A stretch of 64,000 nucleotides of DNA from Humibacter ginsenosidimutans. GTDB lineage: Bacteria; Actinomycetota; Actinomycetes; Actinomycetales; Microbacteriaceae. Below are positions 1 to 8,336 of the stretch, in pieces (within the stretch, counting starts at the first letter, position 1; each line of letters begins with the position of its first letter). The translations under genes were made by a program, and so were the position numbers. The notes below the pieces were generated by a model. The model was given only the letters and a program-made list of their open reading frames with translations, searched no databases and was not told the origin of the DNA. The stretch covers positions 3,658,001 through 3,722,000 of the forward strand of contig NZ_CP042305.1 of assembly GCF_007859675.1 (NCBI RefSeq), written 5' to 3'.

Positions 1-1
1 G

Positions 2-187
2 GCCACGCAGAAGGTCACGCTCGAGCAGATCGCGGCCACCAGCGACGCCGATCTCGATCGCGTCGTCGACACGCGCTGGAACCCGCCTGTCACGCTCGGG
101 GCGAGGCTGATCAGCATCATCGACGACGACGTGAAGCACCTCGGCCAGGCGGAGTACGTGAAGGGGCTCGCGCAGCGAGCTCGCTAG
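2..187 (+). CDS. C-terminal end of a DinB/DUF664-like protein (5' truncated)
   Basis: Only the last 61 residues are in the window; the gene begins upstream of base 1 and ends at TAG 185-187. The visible part reads ...DTRWNPPVTLGARLISII then DDDVKHLGQAEYVKGL. This resembles the last helices of actinobacterial DinB/DUF664 proteins (putative mycothiol-dependent transferases), where a tryptophan-proline stretch is followed by a helix with H-x-GQA-x-Y-x-RG. The histidine-glutamine pair in this helix is a typical metal-site residue of the fold. The substrate cannot be judged from this fragment. It has no evident functional link to the sugar genes downstream. Confidence 0.55.
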   Translation, partial: ATQKVTLEQIAATSDADLDRVVDTRWNPPVTLGARLISIIDDDVKHLGQAEYVKGLAQRAR

Positions 188-245
188 GCGCGTGTCCCTC
201 GTCCGCCGTCGACCCCCGCACAGGACGGCAGACGATGACTGCTAG

Positions 246-263
246 CTTTGGTTCTATGTGGTA
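246..263 (+). promoter_or_regulatory. Operator-like element (CTTTGGT-N5-GTGGT), copy 1
   Basis: CTTTGGTTCTATGTGGTA matches the spacing of three other copies in the window (3538-3555, 10223-10239 on the minus strand, 12184-12201). It sits just before the GH9 gene and overlaps a possible GTG start at 258, which argues that translation starts further down at 282. It is probably a binding site for one or both GntR/HutC regulators of this locus (inference). Confidence 0.55.
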
Positions 264-281
264 TTGCAATGGACTTGTCAC

Positions 282-1991
282 GTGAAGCCGGCGGGATCCT
301 CTCCGATTCTGCTTTCCGACCACCTGGGCTACGACGCGCAGGGCGCCAAGGCGGTACTTCTGGCCGCACCGCCGAATGCGGTCGTCGGGCGGGCGTCGAT
401 CGTGGCCGCGGGGAAAACGATCGACCTCGACGTCGCGAGCGCCGAGTCCGTCTCGGGATGGGGTGCGACGCAGTATCGACGAATCGACTTCACGTCGGTG
501 CGGGTTGTGGGCGAGCACGTCGTCGAGGTGGAGGTCGACGATCGCCCCGTGACCGCGCGGGTTGTGATCGGGGCCGATCGCCTCGTCGCCGTCACCGTGT
601 CGGACATCGCGGCGGCTTTCCGCGCTGCCCGTTCCTCGGGCGAGATCGACCGCAAAGACGCCCGCGCCCGCTTCTACGCGGATGACAGCGGCGCCGAGGT
701 CGATGCGCGCGGCGGCTGGCTCGATGCTTCCGGCGACTTCAGCAAATTCCTCAGCCATCTGACCTACACCCGCATGATGAGTCCGCAGCAGATACCGCTC
801 TGCGCGTGGGCGATGCTCGCTGCGCGGGACGCCCTGGCGGCGCGGCATCCGCACTTCGACACTTATCAGGGGGCGCGGCTGCGCGACGAGGGGCTGTTCG
901 GCGCCGACTTCCTGATGCGATTCCGCTCACCCGACGGGTACTTCTACACGGCGATCTTCGACGCCCTGACCAAAGACCTGAACGAACGCGTGATCACCGC
1001 TCCGCTGCAGAACAGCGTGCGAACGCAGCGTTGGCAGGCGGCGTATCGGCACGGCGGCGGCCTGGCGATCGCCGCTCTGGCCAGGGCATCCACCCTCGAC
1101 ACGCACGGCGAGCACTCCTCTGCTGACTATCTGCGTGCCGCGCAGGAGGGCTTCGAGCACCTCGAGGAGCACAACGCCGAGTATCTCTTCGACGGGGTGG
1201 AATCTGCCGTCGACGACTACTGCGCGTTGCTCGCCGCGACGGAGCTCGCGGCGGCGAGCGGCGACAGAGGCCATCTGGATGCCGCTGCTCACCGCATCGC
1301 GTCTCTCCGGCGGCGATTCACCGCCGATTCGTCCGGCGTGGGCTACCTCATCGGCGACCGGCTCGGCCGGCCCTTCTTCCACGCGGCAGAGTCCGGGCTT
1401 CCGGTCGTCGCCCTCATGCGGTTCGCCGAACTGTTCCAGGGTCAGACGGCGGCCGCGGAGGCGACGGCCCTGGCCATCGACGTCATGTCGGCTCTCGTCG
1501 CGCGTACGGACTCGGTGCCGAATCCCTTCGGCTATCCACGGCAGCTGGTGCACGACGAGCACGCCGACCGGCCGCGTGAGGCGTTCTTCTTTCCGCACGA
1601 CAACGAGACGGGATATTGGTGGCAGGGCGAGAACGCCAACCTGGGGTCGGTGGCGACCGCCGCTGCCCTTGTCGCGGATGCCGCCGGGTGCCCGCCCGCG
1701 CTGTCGGATCGCCTCCGCCGGCTCGGCGCCGACTGCCTCGCCTGGGTCGGCGGGTTGAACCCGTTCGACTCCTGCATGCTCCAGGGCAGAGGGCGCAACA
1801 ACGTCGAGTACCTCGGGCGTTACCAGAACAGCCCAGGCGCGATCGTGAACGGCATCACGTCGCACCCCTTCGATGAAGACGGCATCGCGTTCCTGCCGGA
1901 CGAGGCGGCGGACGGTGACGAATGGCGCTGGGCGGAGCAGTGGATTCCGCACAGCGCCTGGTTCCTGCTGGCCGTGTGCACGACTCGATGA
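282..1991 (+). CDS. Cytoplasmic glycoside hydrolase family 9-like enzyme (possible exo-beta-D-glucosaminidase)
   Basis: A 569-residue protein with an N-terminal beta-sandwich of the CelD_N type (about residues 5-95, opening ILLSDHLGYDAQGAK) followed by an alpha/alpha-barrel GH9 catalytic domain. The GH9 motif GGWLDASGDFSKF (about 144-156) supplies the nucleophile-activating aspartates. The C-terminal RWAEQWIPHSAW (E near 552) fits the catalytic acid region. There is no signal peptide, so it acts inside the cell on imported oligosaccharides. The known intracellular GH9 enzymes with this layout include exo-glucosaminidases next to family-5 ABC importers and BadF-type kinases in Vibrio chitin clusters; the same partners occur here. 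Start: GTG 282 is preferred because GTG 258 lies in an operator-like element; neither has a strong ribosome site. Alternative activity: beta-glucosidase or cellodextrinase. Confidence 0.75.
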   Translation: MKPAGSSPILLSDHLGYDAQGAKAVLLAAPPNAVVGRASIVAAGKTIDLDVASAESVSGWGATQYRRIDFTSVRVVGEHVVEVEVDDRPVTARVVIGADRLVAVTVSDIAAAFRAARSSGEIDRKDARARFYADDSGAEVDARGGWLDASGDFSKFLSHLTYTRMMSPQQIPLCAWAMLAARDALAARHPHFDTYQGARLRDEGLFGADFLMRFRSPDGYFYTAIFDALTKDLNERVITAPLQNSVRTQRWQAAYRHGGGLAIAALARASTLDTHGEHSSADYLRAAQEGFEHLEEHNAEYLFDGVESAVDDYCALLAATELAAASGDRGHLDAAAHRIASLRRRFTADSSGVGYLIGDRLGRPFFHAAESGLPVVALMRFAELFQGQTAAAEATALAIDVMSALVARTDSVPNPFGYPRQLVHDEHADRPREAFFFPHDNETGYWWQGENANLGSVATAAALVADAAGCPPALSDRLRRLGADCLAWVGGLNPFDSCMLQGRGRNNVEYLGRYQNSPGAIVNGITSHPFDEDGIAFLPDEAADGDEWRWAEQWIPHSAWFLLAVCTTR

Positions 1992-2012
1992 GCCTTCGTC
2001 GAGCCGTGCACA
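1975..2012. terminator. Bidirectional hairpin between convergent genes
   Basis: TGTGCACGACTCGA (1975-1988) and TCGAGCCGTGCACA (1999-2012) pair at 13 of 14 positions around a 10-base loop. The stem spans the stop codon of the GH9 gene and ends just before the stop of the convergent permease. There is no U-tract, as is common for actinobacterial terminators. Confidence 0.5.
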
Positions 2013-2021
2013 CAGCGGATC

Positions 2022-3437
2022 TCAGTCGGCCGTCTCGGCGGCCAGAGCCTCCGTCGGTGTCGCGCCTTCGAGAAGCGGCGCGGGGTCTTCCTCGCTGAAG
2101 TCCATCACCGGCGGCTTGCGGCTGAAGCCGCGGGTGACCACCAACAGGATGATCAGTCCGATGACCACCCAGATGATTCCGGTGACGAGCGCCGTCATCG
2201 AGAGGCTCGTCCACAGCCAGACCGTCATCGCGAAGCCCACGGCGGGAGCGACGATGTACTTGAAGACCGCCGCCGTTCCGCGCTCCTTGCGGTCGATGAT
2301 GAAGTGCTTGATCACCGACAGGTTGACGAAGCTGAACGCGACGAGCGCGCCGAAGTTGATGATGGATGCCACGAAGTCGAGACTCAGGAACACCGCGCCG
2401 AGCAACCCCACGACGCCCACGATCACGATGCCCAGCCACGGCGTCTTGAACCGAGGGTGCACGGCGGCGAACACGCGGCGGGGCAGCTGGCCGTCCCTGC
2501 CCATCGCGTACAGGATTCGCGAGACGCTGGCCTGCGAGGTGATCACCGAGGCGAAGCTTCCCGCGATGTAGGCGGCGGTGAAGAACGCATAGAGCGCGGC
2601 GCCGCCGATGCGCGTCATGACCTCGAGGGATGCCGTGTCGGCGTTCTTGAAGTGCGCGTAGTCCGGGAAGACGATGCCGGCGACGTAGGACACGATGATG
2701 AAGATCAGTCCGCCGATGAGCGTGCAGAGCACGATGGCGCGCGGGATGGATCGCTTCGCGTTCTTCGCCTCCTCCGACAGCGTCGAGATGGCGTCGAAAC
2801 CCAGGAAGGCGAGCGCCAGGTAGGCCGATCCGGCCATGATGTTGCCGACCGTCGAGTTGGCGCCGGCGAACGGCTCGAGCAGGTTCGGTGCCGTGGACTG
2901 ACCGCTGGCGTAGGCGATGCCGACGATGACGAAGACCACGATGAAGACGAGCTGCACGCCGACCAGCGCCAGGTTGGCGCTGGAGACGAGGGTGATGCCG
3001 ATCACGTTCAGCAGTGTCACCAGCACGACCGAGATGACGATGAACACCCACGCGGGCACAGCGGGGAACGCCTGATTCAGGTACAGACCGATGATCAGGT
3101 AGTTCAGCAATGGCAGCACGAGGTAGTCGAGCAGCAGGGCCCATCCCGTCAGAAAGCCCAGATGCGAGCCGAACGCCTTCTGCGTATAGGTGTACGCGGA
3201 GCCGGCGGCGGGATATGCCCTCACCATGTTCGCGTAGCTGTACGCGGTGAAGAGCATCGCGACGGTGGTGACGAAGTATGCCCCGGCCAGATGGCCCCCG
3301 GTCACCTGCGTGACGAGACCGTACGTCGTGAAGACGGCGAGCGGCAGCATGTAGGCGAGGCCGAACAACAGCAGGGACGGGGTGCCGAGCGAGCGCTTGA
3401 GCTGTGCCGGTGCGGCCGGCGCCGATGGTATGGACAC
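2022..3437 (-). CDS. APC-family permease, PuuP/PlaP-like (putrescine or amino-acid importer)
   Basis: A 471-residue integral membrane protein with about 12 hydrophobic helices. Along its length it resembles the E. coli putrescine importers PuuP/PlaP: the segments LLLFGLAYMLPLAVFTTYG, YPAAGSAYTYTQKAFG, GFLTGWALLLDYL and INFGALVAFSFVNLSVI have close counterparts there. It is expected to import a cationic amine or amino acid by proton symport across the cytoplasmic membrane. The start is GTG 3437, supported by AGGAG at 3444-3448 (read on the minus strand). It is divergent from the GntR gene at 3748, and a copy of the operator-like element lies between them. Its presence beside a copper amine oxidase/aldehyde dehydrogenase pair suggests an amine substrate. 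Exact substrate unknown. Confidence 0.8.
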   Translation of the reverse strand: MSIPSAPAAPAQLKRSLGTPSLLLFGLAYMLPLAVFTTYGLVTQVTGGHLAGAYFVTTVAMLFTAYSYANMVRAYPAAGSAYTYTQKAFGSHLGFLTGWALLLDYLVLPLLNYLIIGLYLNQAFPAVPAWVFIVISVVLVTLLNVIGITLVSSANLALVGVQLVFIVVFVIVGIAYASGQSTAPNLLEPFAGANSTVGNIMAGSAYLALAFLGFDAISTLSEEAKNAKRSIPRAIVLCTLIGGLIFIIVSYVAGIVFPDYAHFKNADTASLEVMTRIGGAALYAFFTAAYIAGSFASVITSQASVSRILYAMGRDGQLPRRVFAAVHPRFKTPWLGIVIVGVVGLLGAVFLSLDFVASIINFGALVAFSFVNLSVIKHFIIDRKERGTAAVFKYIVAPAVGFAMTVWLWTSLSMTALVTGIIWVVIGLIILLVVTRGFSRKPPVMDFSEEDPAPLLEGATPTEALAAETAD

Positions 3438-3747
3438 GACAATCTCCTCTGATCGTGGTGACGGGTTCCTCGCCGCGGTGTGCCGAGAATGCTGACTCAG
3501 CGATCACGCGGGAAACCGCTTACCGCAGAATGTACACCTTTGGTGTGTAGTGGTTAATACCCTGAGTGAAGATGTGTCGGAATCGACTCTGCGACGCGAT
3601 CTGAATGCGCCCCGTTGGGTCCCGCTCCTGCAGGACAGACCGATCGGATCGGTGAGCGCATGGCGGCCACGGCGTCGAGTGCACGGGGGAGCGCCCGTTC
3701 GGGTGGTAGGAATTACGCATGCCAACCGTCGACAAGAGGTTCTGCTC
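3438..3747. promoter_or_regulatory. Divergent intergenic region between permease and GntR gene
   Basis: About 310 bases between two divergent genes. It holds the operator-like element at 3538-3555, which also overlaps a short palindrome ACACC-TTT-GGTGT (3534-3546), with a TAATAC-like -10 box at 3555-3560. An open frame runs through 3550-3747 ahead of the GntR gene. It encodes an arginine-rich stretch with no counterpart in the paralogous regulator and is judged untranslated. Confidence 0.5.
3538..3555 (+). promoter_or_regulatory. Operator-like element (CTTTGGT-N5-GTGGT), copy 2
   Basis: CTTTGGTGTGTAGTGGTT lies between the permease and GntR genes, immediately before a TAATAC -10-like box. It is the copy nearest to the consensus together with 12184-12201. 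It probably controls the regulator itself and the divergent permease (inference). Confidence 0.55.
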
Positions 3748-4509
3748 GTGACGGGGACCGGAGAGACGGTGCCCGCGATTCGGCCGGACTATCCGGAGCC
3801 GCTCTGGATACAGGCCGTCAATCTGATTCGCGGGGAGATCGACTCCGGCGTGCTGAAGCCGGGCATGCGGCTGCCGCCGGAACGCGAGCTGTGCACTCAG
3901 CTGAACATCTCGAGGGTCACGCTGCGCAAGGCGCTGGGGAAGCTCGTCGATGACAGAGTCCTGAGCTCCTCGCACGGCCGTGGATGGTACGTGTCCTCTG
4001 CATCGGTGGGCAAGGAATGGCCGAACAGTCTTGAATCGTTCAGCGAGACTGCGGCGCGAATGGCGCTCACGGCATCCTCGACCGTGCTTCGTGCCCAGAG
4101 TGCTCCTGCGACACTCGACGAGGCGGAGGAGCTCTCCATCGCCCCTGGCACACCGCTCTTCCACCTCGAGCGCATTCGTCGTCTCAACGATGTGCCGATC
4201 GCGATCGATGCGACGAGGTTGCCGCTGAGTCTTGCTCCCGATCTCGTAGACACCGACTTCTCGGAGGCGTCGCTCTACGAGCGCCTGGCCGCAGCGGGTG
4301 TGCAGCCGGCAAGGGCAGACGCGATCATCGAGGCGCGCGGAGCCGATGCCGCCATCGCCAAGGCGCTCGGCGTCGAAGTGGCGGCACCGGTGCTGATGAT
4401 GCGGCAGCTCGTGCTCGACGCCGATGATCGGCCGCTCTTCGTCTCGAGCATCACGTATGCGGGCGACAGATACCGTCTGCGCACGTACTTCTCCCGGTCG
4501 CGGAGCTGA
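3748..4509 (+). CDS. GntR/HutC-family transcriptional regulator (paralogue 1)
   Basis: A 253-residue regulator. Residues about 13-85 are a winged helix-turn-helix of the GntR type (PLWIQAVNLIRGEIDSGVLK, LPPERELCTQLNISRVTLRKAL). Residues about 90-250 are a UTRA effector domain, with conserved PLFHLERIRRLNDVPIAID and a C-terminal GDRYRLRTYF. It is a clear paralogue of the regulator at 11347-12120, sharing EWPNSLESFSETAARM. HutC-type UTRA domains usually bind small sugars, phospho-sugars or amine-like metabolites. The start GTG 3748 was chosen over the longer frame from 3550 because an AAGAGGT ribosome site precedes it and the resulting length matches the paralogue. Probably controls the four operator-like copies described here. 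Confidence 0.85.
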   Translation: MTGTGETVPAIRPDYPEPLWIQAVNLIRGEIDSGVLKPGMRLPPERELCTQLNISRVTLRKALGKLVDDRVLSSSHGRGWYVSSASVGKEWPNSLESFSETAARMALTASSTVLRAQSAPATLDEAEELSIAPGTPLFHLERIRRLNDVPIAIDATRLPLSLAPDLVDTDFSEASLYERLAAAGVQPARADAIIEARGADAAIAKALGVEVAAPVLMMRQLVLDADDRPLFVSSITYAGDRYRLRTYFSRSRS

Positions 4510-4524
4510 GGGGCGCCGAGCTGC

Positions 4525-5472
4525 TCAGGCCGCGACCGAACCGAGGAGCTTCGTCACGGCCTCCTCGCCATCCCATGCGCGCGCCCAGTGACTGTCGACC
4601 GGCCATGTCGTGATGTCGGGGTCGACGTCGCCGATCGTGACCTCGGGATGACTGCGGTAGCGCTCAGCGTCGACGACGAACGGAGCCGACTTCGGATCGG
4701 GTGCCGCACGGACGAGCAGCTGGGTGTACGGATGGATCGGGTTCATGATGACGTCGTCGCTGAGCCCGCGCTCGACGACGCGGCCCGTGCGCATCACGAC
4801 GATCTGCGACGAGAAGTGCCGTGCCGTGGCCAGGTCGTGCGTGATGTACAGCACGGCCAGATTGCGCTGCACCTTCAGATCGTCGAGGAGCTGCAGGATC
4901 TCCAGGCGGATGGAGACGTCGAGCATCGAGACCGGTTCGTCGGCGATCAGCACCTCGGGCTGGGGTGCGAGGGCACGAGCGATGGCCACGCGCTGCCGCT
5001 GTCCGCCGGAGAGCTCGTGCGGATATTTGTCGAGGATCGTCTTCGCGGGCGCGAGGTTGACGGCATCCATGAGCCTCATGAGCTCCCGCTCCTCCTCGGA
5101 TTTCGTGCGCACGATGCCGTGGATGCGCAGAGGTCGGGACAGCTGATGGCGGATCGGCAGCGACGGATTGAGCGACGAGAACGGGTCTTGGAAGACCATC
5201 TGCACGCGAGACCGATACTGCTTCACGGCGACGCGCCCTTTCTGCAGCGGGCTCCCGTCGAGAAGGATGCTGCCCGACGTCGGGTCGATCAAGCGGATGA
5301 GCATCTTCGCCATGGTCGACTTGCCGCTGCCGCTCTCACCGACCAGCGCCACCGTCTCACCCGGCTTGACGATGAGAGAGACGTCGTCGACCGCGCGCAG
5401 CAGCGATGAGCCGAGGCCCGTGCCTCGAACGCGATACTCCTTGCAGAGATGAAGTGCTTCGAGCGTCGTCAT
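4525..5472 (-). CDS. ABC transporter ATPase, peptide/oligosaccharide type (DppF/OppF-like)
   Basis: A 315-residue ATPase, the last gene of the minus-strand importer operon. Walker A GESGSGKST is at residues 45-53, the signature LSGGQ at 154-158 and Walker B VLIADEP at 174-180. The C-terminal PYTQLLVRAAPDP belongs to the oligopeptide/dipeptide ATPase extension. It pairs with the ATPase at 5479-6327 (6-base gap) to power the permeases at 6324 and 7290. It is convergent with the GntR gene. Family-5 importers of this type carry peptides, nickel or oligosaccharides; the GH9 and sugar-kinase context favours an oligosaccharide. Confidence 0.9.
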   Translation of the reverse strand: MTTLEALHLCKEYRVRGTGLGSSLLRAVDDVSLIVKPGETVALVGESGSGKSTMAKMLIRLIDPTSGSILLDGSPLQKGRVAVKQYRSRVQMVFQDPFSSLNPSLPIRHQLSRPLRIHGIVRTKSEEERELMRLMDAVNLAPAKTILDKYPHELSGGQRQRVAIARALAPQPEVLIADEPVSMLDVSIRLEILQLLDDLKVQRNLAVLYITHDLATARHFSSQIVVMRTGRVVERGLSDDVIMNPIHPYTQLLVRAAPDPKSAPFVVDAERYRSHPEVTIGDVDPDITTWPVDSHWARAWDGEEAVTKLLGSVAA

Positions 5473-5478
5473 GGTGTG

Positions 5479-6327
5479 TCATGCGCCTTTCTGGGCGACG
5501 TAGCGAGTGCCGGTCACGGGTGCGTCTCCGCGCAACGAAGGGAAAGAACGCAGCAGGTGACGCGTGTAGTCATGGCTCGGGTTCTCGAGAAGGACCTTCG
5601 GCGGAGCCTGCTCGACGAGTTCGCCGGAGAGCATCACTCCCACCCGATCGCTGATCTCGAGCAGCAGACCGAGGTCGTGCGTGATGAACAGGACGGCGAA
5701 GCCGAACTGGGTGCGGAGCATGTTGATCTGCTCGATGATGTTGCGCTGCACCACGACGTCGAGCGCCGTAGTCGGCTCGTCCATGACGATGAGGCGAGGG
5801 CGAAGCGCAAGCGCCATGGCGATCATGACGCGCTGGCGCATGCCTCCGGACAGCTCGTGCGGATAGCTGTTGAGGCGGCGCTCATCGATCCCCACGGTCT
5901 TCAGCAGCTCGGCAGCCCGCGCGGTGCGCTCACGGCGGCTCAGGCCGGCCTTGTGGTCGATGAAGATGTCTGCGATCTGCGACCGCACGGTGTGCACGGG
6001 ATTGAGGGCGTTCATGGCGCCCTGGAACACCATGGAGATCTCGCTCCATCGGAACGCGCGCAGGTTCGGCCCGTCGAGATCGAGGATCTCCTGTGTCGAG
6101 CCATCCTGGTTGCGCCACTCGATCGATCCGCCCACGATCTCTGCGGGAGGCTGCAAGAGGCGGGTGACGGCATAGGCGAGCGTCGACTTGCCACAGCCGC
6201 TCTCGCCGGCGAGGCCGAAGATCTCGCCCTGGTCGATGCGAAGCGAGACGGACTTGACGGCACGAACAGGATCGGCGGTCTGGTACTCGACGGTGAGGTC
6301 ACGGATGCTCAGCAGCGGCTCGGTCAT
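5479..6327 (-). CDS. ABC transporter ATPase, peptide/oligosaccharide type (DppD/OppD-like)
   Basis: A 282-residue ATPase with Walker A GESGCGKST, signature LSGGMRQRV, Walker B LIVMDEPTTALD and the family tail SHDYTRHLLRSFPSLRG. The ATG start at 6327 overlaps the stop of the upstream permease gene (ATGA), so the two are translationally coupled. The open frame extends far upstream, but that part is antisense to the permeases and is not coding. Confidence 0.9.
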   Translation of the reverse strand: MTEPLLSIRDLTVEYQTADPVRAVKSVSLRIDQGEIFGLAGESGCGKSTLAYAVTRLLQPPAEIVGGSIEWRNQDGSTQEILDLDGPNLRAFRWSEISMVFQGAMNALNPVHTVRSQIADIFIDHKAGLSRRERTARAAELLKTVGIDERRLNSYPHELSGGMRQRVMIAMALALRPRLIVMDEPTTALDVVVQRNIIEQINMLRTQFGFAVLFITHDLGLLLEISDRVGVMLSGELVEQAPPKVLLENPSHDYTRHLLRSFPSLRGDAPVTGTRYVAQKGA

Positions 6328-7280
6328 CGTGTCGCCTTTCGGTGTGCGTCGCGGGAGGCGCGTTTGACGAGCGCAAGCGTGCGAAGGCGCGGGTTGATCC
6401 GCTCGTCGATGCTGAAGTTGATCAGGCCGAGCGCCGCTCCGAGCACGGCGATGCAGAGTCCTGGCGGCACGAACCACCACCATGCACCCAGCGTGATGGC
6501 TTGCGCGTTCTGGGCGAAGAAGAGGATGCTGCCCCATGACTTGCCACCGGGAGCACCGAGACCCAGGAACGAGAGGCCGGCCTCTGCGAGGATGGCGCCG
6601 AGCGCGCCGAAGACGAACTGCGACGCGATGATCGGCATCAGGTTGGGCAGGATCTCGCGCAGCATGATGCGCCAGGTCGATTCGCTGGCGACCCTTGCGG
6701 CATCCACGTAGTCGCGGGACCGGACCGACAGCGTCTGCGCGCGGAGCACTCTGGCCGCGCCGGCCCAGCTGACGATGGCGATCACGATCGAGATGACCAC
6801 GATGCTGCGCGACTGAACGTAGTCGGTCACGATGATCAGCAGCGGAAGCCCCGGCAGCACGAGGAAGACGTTGCTGATGAGCGATGCGGCCTCGTCCCAT
6901 TTGCCGCCGAGGAAACCCCCGCCGACGCCGAAGATCATGGAGAGGATGACGGTGATCGCTCCGGCGATGAAGCCGATGGCCACCGAGCCCGTCGTGCCGG
7001 CGAGCACCTGCGACAACACGTCCTGGCCGATGTTCGTCGTGCCGAACGGATGGGCGAACGACGGCGGCTGAAGGCCGATGGAGCTCGTCTGGTTCGGGTT
7101 CGGTGCGATCAGCGGCGCGATGAACGCGATGACGACGAAGAAGGCGCAGATGGCGAGTCCCGTCCACAGCTTCCACGAGGCGTTGCGGAAGGCCGCCCAT
7201 CGCTTTCGAGGAGCATCGTCGACAGCCGTGACCGCATGCTCTGCCGCGGGGGCCGCGAGTTCTTGTTCGGAGAAGGTCAT
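6324..7280 (-). CDS. ABC transporter permease, DppC/OppC-like
   Basis: A 318-residue inner-membrane permease with about six helices. After a hydrophilic N-terminus comes WKLWTGLAICAFFVVIAFIA, then the binding-protein-dependent permease domain with the loop motif WAGAARVLRAQTLSVRSRDYVDAARVAS that contacts the ATPases. It forms the membrane channel with the DppB-like subunit at 7290-8273. The gap to that gene is only 9 bases, and the stop overlaps the next ATPase start. Confidence 0.9.
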   Translation of the reverse strand: MTFSEQELAAPAAEHAVTAVDDAPRKRWAAFRNASWKLWTGLAICAFFVVIAFIAPLIAPNPNQTSSIGLQPPSFAHPFGTTNIGQDVLSQVLAGTTGSVAIGFIAGAITVILSMIFGVGGGFLGGKWDEAASLISNVFLVLPGLPLLIIVTDYVQSRSIVVISIVIAIVSWAGAARVLRAQTLSVRSRDYVDAARVASESTWRIMLREILPNLMPIIASQFVFGALGAILAEAGLSFLGLGAPGGKSWGSILFFAQNAQAITLGAWWWFVPPGLCIAVLGAALGLINFSIDERINPRLRTLALVKRASRDAHRKATR

Positions 7281-7289
7281 GACGTGCTC

Positions 7290-8273
7290 CTAGCTCGCGA
7301 TCCGGGTGCGCGGGTCGATGACGCCGTAGATGATGTCGGCCACGAAGTTCGCCCCGAGCACTGCCAGCGTGATGATGAGGAACAGGGCCTGCATCAGGGG
7401 GTAGTCGTCGTTCTCCACGGCCTGGATGAGCGTGTAGCCGACGCCCGGGTAGGAGAAGACGCTCTCGGTCACGACCGATCCGTTCACGATGAAGCCGAGC
7501 GAGATCGCGAATCCCGTGATGCTGGGCAGCAGCGCGTTGCGCATGGCGTACGAGCCGAACACGCGGCCGGGACGCAGCCCCTTCGCCCGTGCGGTGACGA
7601 CGTAGTCCTCCGCCATGGTCGAGACCATCATGTTGCGGGCAGCCAGCACCTGGGAGGTGACAGAGGCGAGCACGATCGTGAACGCGGGAAGGAGTCCGTA
7701 GTAGATCACGGACCCGATGAAATCCCAGGTGAACCCGGGCATGACCGTGTTGTCGTATCCGCCGGTGACGGGGAACCACTGCAGGTTCACACCGAAGATG
7801 TAGACCAGGATGAGCGCGAGCCAGAAGTAGGGAATGGCCGACAGGAACGTGGAGACCGGCACGAGTGAGTCGAGCCAACTGCCGCGTCGCCATCCGATGT
7901 AGGAGCCGAACAACAGGCCGACGATGTAGCTGATGACCGTCGCGATGCCCACGAGACCGAGCGTCCACGGCAGCGCCTGGCCGATGACATCCACCACAGG
8001 CGACGGATAGTAGGTCACCGAGAGGCCGAAGTTTCCGGTGAAGATGTGCTGGAGATAGCTGACGTACTGCACGATCAGCGGCTCGTGGGTCTGGCCGAAC
8101 TGGAGCTCGAGTGCGTGTCTCGCCTCGGGCGGCAGCGGTGCGAGGCGCTGCGTCTTGGCGATGATCACCTGTACCGGATTCCCCTTCACCATGCGGGGGA
8201 GAAAGAAGTTGAGAGTGATCGCGATCCATCCTGCGAGCAGATAGAAGACGACCTTTCTCAGGTAGTAGCGCAT
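7290..8273 (-). CDS. ABC transporter permease, DppB/OppB-like
   Basis: A 327-residue permease. The start MRYYLRKVVFYLLAGWIAIT is typical of the DppB N-terminal helix, which is followed by an extracytoplasmic stretch. The C-terminal permease domain contains the ATPase-contact loop (YVVTARAKGLRPGRVFGSYAMRN). It is separated from the binding-protein gene by a strong hairpin at 8295-8333, which probably lowers permease expression relative to the binding protein. Confidence 0.9.
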   Translation of the reverse strand: MRYYLRKVVFYLLAGWIAITLNFFLPRMVKGNPVQVIIAKTQRLAPLPPEARHALELQFGQTHEPLIVQYVSYLQHIFTGNFGLSVTYYPSPVVDVIGQALPWTLGLVGIATVISYIVGLLFGSYIGWRRGSWLDSLVPVSTFLSAIPYFWLALILVYIFGVNLQWFPVTGGYDNTVMPGFTWDFIGSVIYYGLLPAFTIVLASVTSQVLAARNMMVSTMAEDYVVTARAKGLRPGRVFGSYAMRNALLPSITGFAISLGFIVNGSVVTESVFSYPGVGYTLIQAVENDDYPLMQALFLIITLAVLGANFVADIIYGVIDPRTRIAS

Positions 8274-8294
8274 TGTTGGATCCTCGGGTTGGAG

Positions 8295-8333
8295 TCGAAG
8301 GCGGGTCTGCCGCAGGGGCGGACCCGCCTTCGA
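8295..8333 (-). terminator. Intercistronic hairpin between binding-protein and permease genes
   Basis: TCGAAGGCGGGTC (8295-8307) and GACCCGCCTTCGA (8321-8333) are perfect 13-base arms around a 13-base loop. It lies within the ABC operon just after the binding-protein stop (8337). Such hairpins commonly cause partial termination or protect the upstream message, giving an excess of binding protein. Confidence 0.7.
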
Positions 8334-8336
8334 CCG

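Noticed and set aside
258..281. Start of the GH9 gene at GTG 258
   Set aside because: This codon falls inside the operator-like element and has no ribosome site; GTG 282 leaves a sensible N-terminus. The choice is not certain.
282..1991. Secreted cellulase
   Set aside because: No signal peptide or carbohydrate-binding module is present, and the gene is surrounded by importer and sugar-kinase genes.
3550..3747. N-terminal extension of the first GntR regulator
   Set aside because: It overlaps the operator-like element, has no counterpart in the paralogue, and a better ribosome site precedes GTG 3748.
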